Position numbers and translations under genes: made by a program. From the NCBI GenBank assembly GCA_037176725.1, contig JAZBRS010000035.1, forward strand, positions 52,152,001 through 52,216,000: a stretch of 64,000 bases of DNA. Reading direction: 5' to 3'. Shown here piece after piece: positions 55,301-64,000 of this stretch. This DNA comes from Posidonia oceanica (Eukaryota > Streptophyta > Magnoliopsida > Alismatales > Posidoniaceae). Within the stretch, counting starts at the first letter, position 1. Every line of letters begins with the position of its first letter. The notes under the pieces were generated by a model. The model had not been told where the DNA came from and did no database searches. It saw only the letters and a list, made by a program, of their open reading frames with translations.

Positions 55301-58300
55301 GGACCTAACTGCAAATATATAAAGTAGAGGGGCAAATATGCAATGCACCAACCAAAAATAAAAATCAGAACCTAAGTTTCTACAGTGCATGGATCTAAGT
55401 GCAAAAATAAAAACATGCAAGGGGCCAGGATGCAATACAGTATGGTAAAATATGAGTAAATAAATGAACTGACTTGGTACAGGACCTAAATGCAAAAAAG
55501 GGAAAAAGGAGGACTAAACTGCAAGATATCACAACAGCACAGCACAGTGAATGGACCTATTTGCAAATATTGAAAAACATAAACAGATCGTGCAATTTAG
55601 CAAAGTACTTAATTAAAAACCAAGCAGAATAAACGAAATAAGGACTGGAATGCAAAAAAGAGGAAACTCAGGACAGACATGCAATATTTACCCTAAAACT
55701 ATGTAAACTGAAAAAATAAGTGAACAGTCGATCGTCGACGGCGACGATCACTGTAGCACGAAGCTTCCAGAGTTCGTGCCGTCGACAGGGGAGGCTGAGG
55801 ACGCGCGGGAAGGCGGAGAGCAGCGTCGGCGGTCGTCCGGAGCTCCGGGGGTCGACTGGAACTCGCTCTGCTGGTCGGAATGTCCGGAGGAAAGGCAGCC
55901 GGCGCCGGAGAAGGAGGACTGTCCGGCGAGCTGAAGACGGAGCAGGAGGTCCGGAAAGCCTATTCTAAAGGCTGGGGAAGCAAGAGAAGAAGGAGAGGAA
56001 GCTAGGGGAAGCAGCGATTACCTTTTCCCGCGCCCGAGTCGCTCCCCCGACGTCAGTGACTTCAGCTGTCGCCGGTGGAAGTCGCCTGGTTGCTGCAGGT
56101 GTTGCCGGCTGCCCGCGGGGGTTGGGATCACTTCAGGACGTTCCTCCGGTGCCTCCTGATCAATCGGACCGAAGCTCTGCAGCCCAGGTGACGCTTTGGC
56201 TTTTCTGGGTTCAGAGGATGCTGCCGGAGGTCGAGGGAGGTGTCCGCTGCTTGTCGGCTTGGATGGCACGTTCCGGGAGATTGCTGGAGGTGCGGCGAGG
56301 TTACTTGGATGGCTGGAAGGGTTTTCTGGAGACCGTGGTGGGAGTTTGCTGGCGGAGTGGATTTCGGACGGAAATCGGCGCAGGTGTTTGTGGTGGTTCG
56401 TTTCGTCTGTGGGGCGAGTCGGAGATGGAGGCTGGGTGGCTCAGGAAGGTGGAGGTTAGGCGAGTGTCCGGGGAAGGTTTGGGATCGATTGGAGGTCTAT
56501 GGTGGTGGGAATTCCAGGAGAGGCGGTGTTGGGTTTCGGTTGGGCTTCAGGTGGCGTTCCGGCGAAATGCGGGCTGCGTTCGGTGTGGAAAGGAGGGGAA
56601 GAGTTGCAGGGGGTCTCGGGTGAGATTGGGGGGCGGATTTCGAGTGGTTCCGGAGGTGTTTTGGATGCTGGTTCGCTGGAAGAAGGAGAGGCCGAAGTCG
56701 GGTGTCCGTGGATGGATTTCAGGGGAGAATTCGACCACTCTCTCACTCGGGATTCGCTGGAAAATGGTCGTCTCTCTCTGGGATGATTTCCTCCTTTCTC
56801 TTCTCCTTCCAGCGCACCCCGTTTCCGCTCCTTCTTCGCCCTTAAACTTCTGATTGCTTGCAGGCTTGGCTGCGGCGAATTAATGCGGAGAGGCGGTGGC
56901 AGGAGGCACGGACGCGATGCGGCGCACGCTGGTCCGGTCCGGCAGAGGCGTGCGAGCGCAGGTCTGCGGTGACAGGTGCTGGCGCTGCAGCTGCGATGGC
57001 AGGACTGTAGCTGTGCAGCCGGCACTGTAGACCTGCGGGAGGAGGGAAGGAGGACGACGACTGTAGCAACGGGCCGCGGGCCGAGAGTTTTGAAAAAAAG
57101 AAAGAAAAGGTAAACGGGCTGATAAGCCCAGTAAGGAAGGAGAAAAAGAAAAAAAGGGAGAAAGAAAGAAAGATGGAAAGAAAAAATAGGAAAAAAAGAG
57201 ATAAAAATAAATAAAAATATGGGGTGACTTGGGTTGTTGGTTAGACGTTTATCTGGATTTTTTAATGACCGTTTTCAGGTTAATTAGTGTGTTTTAGGCT
57301 TGATTAGGACTTTAGGGTTTCATTTTGTTTTTGATTTGTTTTCCACTTGATTAGGGGTTGGTTAAATTCTTTTAAATTGTTTTTAAAATTGTGTTTTCTT
57401 GTTAAGTATTTTAGGATGTTAATTAGGATTTTTAGGATTTATTTTTACATTATTTTGAGTGGGTTTTGGGCTTTTAGTTTTAGTCTTTTGTATTTTCCTT
57501 TTTTAAGTCTTTTGATCCATGCTTTTGTTTTTTATTTGTTAATTCTTCTTGATGTTTTTTAGTTGGATTTTTCCTGATTTGATTAAGTATTTTAGGTCTT
57601 TTAACTGTATTTTCTTTTCCTTTTTTAATTAAGTTCTTATGTTGTTTTTTTTTTTCTTATGTTTATTAGGTTAAGTTTTTTGTTCTCTTTAATTACTTGT
57701 TTTAGTATTTGATTTTTAATTCTTCTCTCTAGGGTTTGTTTTTTAATTCTTTTAGTGGGGTTTTCATTTTTGGTAGGTTCTGATTTTACTTCAGTTTTTT
57801 AGTTGATTTTACGGTATTTTATTTTAGTTTGTTTTGCATTTTTTAGTTTGCATGCTTGATTTTCTTTTTAGCTTGATTTAATTAAGTTTGGGTTTTTAAT
57901 TACTTATTTAATGTTTCTAATTGCTTTTTCTGGGGATTCTGATTTGTTTCTTTTAGGTCTTGGGGTTTTACAGATTTTTAAGGATTTTTGAGGTTTTTTG
58001 CAAAGGGATGAAGAAGAAAAGAAAAAGAAGAAGAAAAGAGGAAAAAAGGGAATAAAAGGGAAAGAGGTAGGTTTGAGGGAAAAGATTTTTAAAATTCAAG
58101 GAAGATGGTAAAAATAAAATAAAAATAGGAATAAGATAGAGGAGGGATAGGAGTACAAAGGGGGCCCGCTGCCAAGCCAGAAGGAGGGCGAGAAGGGGAT
58201 GAGAAGAGAGACGATAATCAGGAGAGAGAGAGGAGAGAGAAAACGATAATCCCGGAGAGAGAAAACGATAATTCCAGCGAGAAGGGGTCTTAAAGATCTC

Positions 58301-58683
58301 CGAAAGGGGTGAAATTTGGCGGGTGCGGGGTCTAGGGTTTCTAGTTCTGGTCTTGGAGTTTTGGTTCAGTTTTGAGGAAGTTTTGGAGGGGTTTTGAGGT
58401 GTAGAAAAAGGGTAGTTTTGCCTAAGTTTCCTAGGGTTTTCGGGAGGGGTCTGGTTTGAGATTTTGCAGGCTTTTTGGTGGGTTTGCTAAGTCATCAGGG
58501 GTGAGTGTTCCTATGGATTTTGGTGGGTCTTCAGGTTCGGGAAAGGGGGGTAAGCTCGGGTCAAGTTCAGGCTTGTTTTGAGGGAAAAGAAGGGGAGGAA
58601 GGTGTAGGTTTGGGTCTGGGTTCAGGTCCAGCAGCCACCGGAAGGCTCCAAACGATCCAGCCTGCCAAAATGGGGTGTCAACA
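52347..58683 (-). repeat. Element D 3' LTR
   Basis: + strand TGTCCGAGGAGGAAGACC...CCAAAATGGGGTGTCAACA, 6337 bp; the sense start TGTTGACACCCCATTTTGG matches C and F. It holds the PBS-like decamer (52425), the core block (about 52590-52690), a 90-bp array (52890-54410), TGCATTTAGGTCC-like phrases in reverse (55080-55690), a GC-rich block (55720-57070), a T-rich block (57220-57970) and AG-rich repeats (58195-58285). ORFs at 55720-57069 are long only because of GC content and show no domain. Confidence 0.85.
52890..54410. repeat. Tandem array in D's LTR, 90-bp higher-order unit of three 30-bp monomers
   Basis: Monomers share CGCAAAACGG: GGCACGCAAAACGGTGCAAG, GGCGCGCAAAACGGAGCGA and CACGCAAAACGGGGCGAGAA. 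The cycle recurs at 53291, 53382, 53472, 53577 (a poly-A run of about 25 adds length), 53667, 53757, 53847, 53937, 54028 and 54118, that is every 90-91 bp. Because 90 is a multiple of 3, long ORFs appear on both strands (up to 373 codons at 53281-54402); they are repeat artefacts. Confidence 0.9.
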
Positions 58684-58697
58684 GATGCCCCTCCCTG
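58684..58697 (-). other. Polypurine tract of element D
   Basis: The minus strand reads CAGGGAGGGGCATC immediately before TGTTGACACC, identical to A's tract. Confidence 0.8.
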
Positions 58698-59179
58698 AGC
58701 GAGGCCGAGCGGAGCGAGGCCGCTGCTCAGGGTAGACGAGACACCCCATTTGACCGGCGAGAGCAGAGGGTTTGCTGTCGGCGTGAGCCACTCATTCGGC
58801 GGACGTGCCGAACATCGTGGATCGTTGCCACAATGCAATGTGCAGGTGCAAATGGGTGAGATGCAATGTATGCGATGCATGCTAATGCGGATGCAATGCA
58901 AAAGTTAGTGTTAGAGTTAGTATCGATGGGGAGACCGAAGCGATACGGGTGACGCTGACGATGCTGACGACGCTGAAGAGGGACGTTGCGGTGCACCGCG
59001 GAGCTTGACGGGAGGTTCAGACCTGCCACAAGACGAAGGATAGCCAAAGCCACAAAGGCGCGACGGGAGAGGTTGACCTTTTCCCAGACGCGGAAGGATG
59101 CAGGGCTCCGCCTTTTGGGACGGAGTCGCGCGGGGAGGCGATAAGTTGTCGGACTTGTCGACCGGATGAGTTTCGGATC
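58698..59179 (-). other. D 3' untranslated region, unique part
   Basis: Matches A at 27083-27360 in its first 120 bp (GGCCGCTGCTCAGGGTAGAC, GGCGTGAGCCACTC). No gene is seen. Confidence 0.6.
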
Positions 59180-60235
59180 ATCAGCCGGGGGCGATAGTTT
59201 AGGTTATCAGCCTGGCGATAGTTTACGGTCCTATCAACCGGAATGCGCAGTTGTGAGTGATAGTTACTGGATATCAGCCGTATAACATGGTTGCCATAGA
59301 TAGTTTAGGATATCAGCCTAGATGGATAGTTTAGGATATCAGCCTAGATAGTTTAGGATATCAGCCTAGATAGATAGTTTACAGTCCTATCAACTGGAAA
59401 GGGCAAACCATGAGGGATAGTTACTGGATATTAGCCGTATAACGCAAGTGCCGGATAGTTTAGGAATATCAGCCTGGATAGATAGTTTAGGATATCAGCC
59501 TAGGTAGTTTAGGTTACCAGCCTAGATCGATAGTTTAGGTTATCAGCCTGGCGGCCTTGCAAGGGACAGTTACTGGATGTCAGCCGTATAATGCAATTGC
59601 GATGGATAGTTTAGGATATCAGCCTAGATCGATAGTTTAGGTTATCAGCCTAGCGATAGTTTACAGTCCTATCAACTGGAAAGAGCAATTGCAAGGGATA
59701 GTTACTGGATATCAGCCGTATAACGTAATTGCCATGGATAGTTTAGGATATCAGCCTAGATCGATAGTTTAGGTTATCAGCCTAGATAGATAGTTTAGGA
59801 TATCAGCCTAGATAGTTTAGGATATCAGCCTAGATAGATAGTTTACAGTCCTATCAACTGGAGGGGGCAATTACGAGGGACAGTTACTGGATGTCAGCCG
59901 TATAACGCAGATGCCGGATAGTTTAGGAATATCAGCCTAGATAGATAGTTTAGGATATCAGCCTAGGTAGTTTAGGTTACCAGCCTAGATAGATAGTTTA
60001 GGTTATCAGCCTGGCGGCACTGCGAGGGACAGTTACTGGATGTCAGCCGTATAACACAACTGCGGGCCAACCATGGATCGGCCAAGAGATAGATAGTTTA
60101 GGAATATCAGCCTGAGAATAGATAGTTTAGGATATCAGCCTGGGTCGATAGTTTAGGAATATCGGCCTGAGAGTAGATAGTTTAGGATATCAGCCTGGAA
60201 GTGCTTGATTGTTGATAGTTTAGGATATCAGCCTG
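59180..60235. repeat. Tandem array in D, GATAGTTTAGGATATCAGCC words
   Basis: Units of 23-28 bp (GATAGTTTAGGATATCAGCC followed by TAGATA) alternate with two others: GTTTACAGTCCTATCAACTGG and GATAGTTACTGGATATCAGC-CGTATAA. The triplet set recurs as a larger unit of about 190-270 bp. TAGG-ATATCAG-CCTA is a small dyad. The word resembles the single conserved phrase AGTAGTTTGGGGTACCAGCC at 60932. Confidence 0.85.
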
Positions 60236-60760
60236 AGGGAACTTGATTGATGAATGATCGAGTGATGGGTGATCGAATGCTGAATGATTGATTGCTGAAT
60301 GATTGATTGCTGGATGATTGATTGATGAGTGATTGATTGAGGAGTGCTTGATAAGAGGGGATGAGATCATGATGAGAGGCTACTGCTAAAGAGGGGGATG
60401 AGATCATGATGAGAACTACTGCTAAAGAGGGGGATGAGATCATGATGAGAACTACTGCTAAAGAAGGGGGATGAGGTCATGATGAGAACTATTGCTAAAG
60501 AAGGGGGATGAGGTAATGATGAGAACTATTGCTAAAGAAGGGGGGTGAGGTAATGATGAGTGCTACTGCTAAAGAAGGGGGATGAGGTAGTGATGAGAGC
60601 TATTGCTAAAGAAGGGGTGTGAGGTAATGATGAGAGCTACTGCTAAAGAAGGGGGATGAGGTAGTGATGAGAACTATTGCTAAAGAAGGGGGGTGAGGTA
60701 ATGATGAGAACTACTGCTAAAGAAGGGGGTGAGGTAATGATGAGAGCTTGGTTGAAAAAG
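60236..60760. repeat. Two short arrays in D: GATTGATT type and a 37-38-bp unit
   Basis: 60245-60350 is GATGATTGATTGCTGAAT-like. From about 60361 to 60750 about ten copies of GATGAGAACTACTGCTAAAG plus AAGGGGGATGAGGTAAT occur every 37-38 bp. No dyad is evident in the second. Confidence 0.8.
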
Positions 60761-60840
60761 GTGATAAGATATCGGACTTATCGGCCGGCAAAGAGGAGAT
60801 GAGATAAAGGTTGAGATACCGCGGGGCGTCTGAAAAGATG

Positions 60841-60867
60841 CCCCTGGTATCAGGATGATACCAGGGG
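60841..60867. repeat. Perfect 12-bp inverted repeat with PPT-like core
   Basis: CCCCTGGTATCA, loop GGA, TGATACCAGGGG. The left arm follows GATG, giving GATGCCCCTGG, similar to the PPT complement GATGCCCCTCC. Single diverged copies of the phrase lie in A at 29668, 29877 and 37932. Confidence 0.8.
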
Positions 60868-61248
60868 TTGGTCGAAACGTCCCCGGTATCGAGAAAAGCG
60901 AAGGATGGACAAAACTGACGCGTTCGTCAGACGAGTAGTTTGGGGTACCAGCCCAAAGGAGACTCAGCCGGGTATGTCCGGTAGCAGGCTGGACGGCGCG
61001 GGTTCGCGGAGGTCCTGGAGCCTGGGTCGTTTGCTGAGGACTTTCCTGCGTCATGCGAGCAATCGGTCGGGCCAAGGGGCCTCCGGATGTGAGCGACGAG
61101 GAGCATGGAATGCATGATCAGCTTTGAAATGTGAACAGCCAGCACAAAACAGTTTTGCATTGATAGAATTGTCGGTTACATGCCCGTGACGGGTCAAAAA
61201 GTACAGCACAACTTGAAAGGAAGACAGAATGGCAGCGGCATGATGGCT
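60868..61248 (-). other. D spacer after the extra gene
   Basis: Contains the conserved phrase GAGTAGTTTGGGGTACCAGC (60932) with the dyad TTGGG-GTACCAG-CCCAA. No gene is seen. Confidence 0.5.
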
Positions 61249-62451
61249 CTAGCTGATTCGGGCCTTCTTTGATTTTCCAGAGTCAGGGAACAAGGGGCCA
61301 CTTGGCGGGACTTCATTGATAGGCCAGAGGTCCTGCACTTTAGTGATGTACTCGGGGGTACACCCTACACCTTTTATTGCAGCGATGTCTGTTGATCGCA
61401 CCCCATGCTGCATCAGGTTGGCCAGCTCCTTTGTGGGGGCAGTCGTACCGAGGGGATATTCTTGCAGAAGCTTAGGCGCTATGCTGTCGACAAAGGCGCC
61501 CTGCTGGAAGCCGAACTGGCGCATGACTCTGCTAGGGTGATATTCTACACCCGCAGTAAATCCTGGTAGCACAACCAGACGCATGTCGCGCGTATTGAAG
61601 AAGACAGTGAATGCTTCGGCTGTAGAAGGAATGATGCGCCATGTGACTGTGTCGTCTGTCAGTCCTGATAGCCTTTCGTATTCTTCCTTGACGCTCTTGA
61701 CTGCCTTAGCATGGCCGCTGCTGCAGTAGGCCTCGAAAGCATGCACTTGGGGGCGCAGGAGGTTCATCTCAGTGTGCGCCGCTAGCCAGACCTGAATGAA
61801 TGATCCGCAACCATGAAAGTGGCGGCAGCGGTGCGAGATGCGGTCCAGACCGCGGTAGGTCTCTGCCAAGACAACCGGTGCCAGGTCTATGTGCTGGGTC
61901 ACCACGGCGAGTGCTATTTCTGCAACCTCGATGGCCACTGTTGCCTTGCCATGAGTCAAGACCAGCTCGCCTAGGAAACGGGTGACAAACCCTCGGAGCC
62001 ACAGCTCGTCTCCGAGTTCAGCACGCTTTTCCACAATATCATCAAAGTACGCTAGGCGAAGCAGGGGCGTGGGCCCGCTAGTACAAATCAGCTTCTGCTG
62101 GCAACTTTGGGTAGAGAGGCCGGTCAGCTGTTTCAGGACTGCCAAGTACCCGCCACGCCTCATGAAGATGGGCGGCCCCGAGATCTTGGAAAAGCCGCAG
62201 ATCCGGCGCACTTCTTCCAGTGTAGGTGTCAGTTCGGTTCTGCCAAAACGGAAGACATGGTGTGCCGGTTTCCAGAATCGCGCAGCAGCACACAGAAGAT
62301 GGCGGCTTACTTCTACATCAGCAGCCTTGAGCAGTTTGGTCGGAATGCCCCACAGGCGCAGCTTCTCACAGTCATCTCTTGTCAGTTTGCCGATCCATTC
62401 TCGCAGGGCCTCGGAGCAGTGTGTGGGGGTTACCAAGGTGGGGAAACCCAT
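61249..62451 (-). CDS. D extra gene: DUF7745-like protein, sense orientation, intact
   Basis: ATG at 62451 (MGFPTLV) gives 400 residues to the stop at 61249; the frame stays open 12 codons further upstream to a GTG and beyond it to an in-frame TGA, so an upstream exon is possible. Recognised blocks: LREWIGKLTRDDCEKLRLWG, FWKPAHHVFRFG, ELTPTLEEVRRICGF, then ELVLTHGK...AEIALAVVTQHIDLAPVVLA and FIQVWLAAHTEM. This is the pattern of the plant DUF7745 family, related to plant mobile domains. It sits between pol and the 3' LTR on the same strand as integrase, so it may be made from a spliced or internal transcript. A basic tail (GKSKKARIS) could act as a nuclear signal. Function unknown. Confidence 0.75.
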   Translation of the reverse strand: MGFPTLVTPTHCSEALREWIGKLTRDDCEKLRLWGIPTKLLKAADVEVSRHLLCAAARFWKPAHHVFRFGRTELTPTLEEVRRICGFSKISGPPIFMRRGGYLAVLKQLTGLSTQSCQQKLICTSGPTPLLRLAYFDDIVEKRAELGDELWLRGFVTRFLGELVLTHGKATVAIEVAEIALAVVTQHIDLAPVVLAETYRGLDRISHRCRHFHGCGSFIQVWLAAHTEMNLLRPQVHAFEAYCSSGHAKAVKSVKEEYERLSGLTDDTVTWRIIPSTAEAFTVFFNTRDMRLVVLPGFTAGVEYHPSRVMRQFGFQQGAFVDSIAPKLLQEYPLGTTAPTKELANLMQHGVRSTDIAAIKGVGCTPEYITKVQDLWPINEVPPSGPLFPDSGKSKKARIS

Positions 62452-63782
62452 TGCCCCGATTGCAGGATGTGGGCAGACAGTTGTCACAAGAGTCTTCAGA
62501 TACCTGTTGCCAAGGCTGTGAATTATCAGAGCTCATATAGGCACAAAACCATCATAGGACAGCAGATTCTGAAACTGGTAGGAACAGGTGCAACATGTAT
62601 AAGCAGTAAGTATTCAGACTATGGCAATTGAACATGTATAAGCATAAAAGCATTCTTGTTGATGTGGCGGGGATTGTCGGGAACCCCGGGTTGTCGCAGC
62701 CTGACGGTGCCAATGCATGCTAAGTAGAGGTACTGTCTCAGTGCTGGAGTGAGCCTTTGCGGAGTGGGATGATCAGAGAGAGTGGGGATGACTGGAAAAT
62801 GCAAATGCGTGTGATTGGGTGTAGTTTGCCCTCAGTATCGGGGTGCTTTGGTGCCTGCTGTACAGAAAGGGAGCGGTCCCTAACTCACCGGACTCTACTC
62901 GGACTCCTGACTTGCTGGTGGCACTCCGGGGAAAGGTATGGGTGATGTTTGGTGGTGGCGTAGAGAGGACGGGCTCCATGCCAAACCCTCAAGGACTTAC
63001 ACTCACTCCTAACTCTTTCTTTTCTCTCCTTTTTTTTTTTTAATGTCGGTGTACAGGGCTCTCCTTATTCCCATTTTGGAAACGAGGAGGACCTGACCCG
63101 GGCTTTGGCTCTTTTCTGGGGTAGGTGAGAGGTGCGGGGTTACCTTGCTCGCCTTTATTCTTCCTTTTTTTTCTCTTTTTTTCTTTTCTTTTTTTTTTTG
63201 CTTCTTTTTTTTTGTGTTTTTTGCGGGAATGGGGCCTTTCCCCTTTTCTCCCTTATCATTCTCTTTTGTTGTTGTTTTTTTCCCTTTTTTGGCTCGCAGT
63301 TTCCGCTGTCCCCTCCCCCAGGGGAGATGGGCGTTAGGGTCTTTCGGGTATGGGCTTCTGGCTTTCTCTTTCTTTCTCTTTTTCCGCACATCTAGGCTGG
63401 GGTATGTACTGCTTTCTGACTAACACCTAGCACTCTTCTAAAGAGTGTAAGTCCTTAGGGGTTTGGGCATTTCGCCCGCTCTCATTGAGTGGTGGCTCCC
63501 TCGCTAGTCAAGACATCTAAGTAGTATCAGGTGGGGTCGGGGGACTCCTTTCGCAGCAGGCAAGCACCTCCGGTTTTCATCACCGGGCAAGATGCGATGT
63601 ATGGTTTGACAAGAGATTGTGAGCGGAATGAGTAGAGGCGCACAGGAGTGTTGTGATGCCAGGAAAGGCAAGAGAGTGGATGAAGTAAAGTATGGAGGGG
63701 ACATGTGGAAAAGAGATACAAAGGTGAGCAAAAGGCGAGGACATGACAAATGGGAGGAAGAATCCGCAATGGCTACTCTCGG
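62452..63782 (-). other. D spacer between integrase and the extra gene
   Basis: 62826-62920 and 63420-63560 match A at 30547-30640 and 34262-34400. A pyrimidine-rich run at 63020-63340 (purine-rich in element sense) could serve as an internal purine tract. ORFs in it are low-complexity Phe/Leu or Lys and are not genes. Confidence 0.6.
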
Positions 63783-64000
63783 CTACTGATAGTACTTCTT
63801 GAGGTAGCACATGTTGACCGGCTCAGACTGCTCGACCTGGTCCATGTCCTCGAGAGTTACTGCACCGCCTGAGAAGATCTGCTTAACGACAAAGGGTCCG
63901 CGCCAATTAGGTCGGAATTTGCCCCGACCGTCCGATAGATGAATGGCGCGCAGGACAAGATCTCCGGGTTGGAAGCTTCTGGGCCGGACTTTCTTCAAGA
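63783..64000 (-). CDS. pol: D integrase C-terminal domain (partial at the window end)
   Basis: 72 codons to TAG at 63785-63783: MKKVRPRSFQPGDLVLR, then GKFRPNWRGPFVVKQIF and LEDMDQVEQSEPV. The PGDLVLR...F.PNWRGPF pattern is the SH3-like C-terminal domain of Ty3/Gypsy integrases. It is uninterrupted and continues past 64000, where the catalytic core should lie. Confidence 0.92.
   Translation of the reverse strand, partial: LKKVRPRSFQPGDLVLRAIHLSDGRGKFRPNWRGPFVVKQIFSGGAVTLEDMDQVEQSEPVNMCYLKKYYQ

Larger units (their letters stand above)
52347..64000 (-). mobile_element. Element D: Tat/Ogre-like retrotransposon, 3' part, running off the window
   Basis: A 6.3-kb 3' LTR (52347-58683), PPT (58684), repeat-rich 3' untranslated region, an intact DUF7745-like ORF, and an intact integrase C-terminus at the window end, all in minus sense. 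The uninterrupted ORFs suggest D is the youngest element here and may be complete beyond 64000. Its interior aligns in patches with A's. Confidence 0.88.

Noticed and set aside
55720..57069. Long ORFs on both strands (up to 265 codons)
   Set aside because: GC-rich block of D's LTR lacks stops by composition; several frames are open at once and no domain is seen. The same holds for 40563-41271 in LTR C.

Overview
The window is plant nuclear heterochromatin made almost entirely of nested LTR retrotransposons. I see no cellular gene, tRNA or rRNA. The lineage is clear: a Ty3/Gypsy pol with two RNase H domains (a degenerate one after RT and a second, archaeal-type one before integrase), a G-patch after the protease, PBSs of the TGGCGACTCC type, and extra genes downstream of pol. 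Together these mark the Tat/Ogre group of flowering plants. The species cannot be told. Two other LTR fragments (TGTAACACC...GGTCGTTACA) look like a Del/Tekay-type chromovirus.

Nesting, reconstructed from LTR ends, target-site duplications (TSDs), PBS and PPT: element E (+ strand; 5' LTR 2017-2981 plus 45251-46742; gag-protease 47839-51288) is the oldest. Element A (- strand, 2982-45250) landed inside E's 5' LTR. Element B (- strand, 5354-27077, about 21.7 kb, TSD GAGGG) landed in A just inside A's 3' LTR. Solo LTR G (30801-33960) sits in A's interior, and solo LTR C (39427-43738, TSD GCTGG) sits in A's 5' LTR. Element D (- strand, from 52347 past the window end) cut E between protease and RT. 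The left edge holds an LTR end (F, 1-335) and a decayed chromovirus-like LTR (H, 336-1595).

B carries gag, two successive retropepsin domains, G-patch, RT, RNase H, archaeal-type RNase H and integrase on the minus strand, all broken by point stops and two frame changes. Downstream of pol, in the opposite orientation, it carries two intron-containing genes of the plant-mobile-domain/DUF7745 type. D carries a long uninterrupted DUF7745-like ORF in the sense orientation, followed toward the window end by an intact integrase C-terminus. E keeps gag and protease in one frame with 19 stop codons. A has lost all of gag-pol except about 26 codons of the integrase tail; the missing part is replaced by tandem arrays.

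The most unusual signal is in the non-coding DNA. Each element family is written in its own short dyad-symmetric 'word', repeated throughout its LTRs and untranslated regions: AGTCGCC-N9-GGCGACT in B, paired GTGTTAGACGC-type arms in the A/E LTRs (about every 236 bp), and GAGC/GCTC, TCCGG/CCGGA, ACCGA/TCGGT and TGCAT/ATGCA words in A's arrays. In several of them the two arms change together between copies, which suggests that a hairpin or a two-half-site structure is being kept. No search or folding was run; all comparisons were made by eye.
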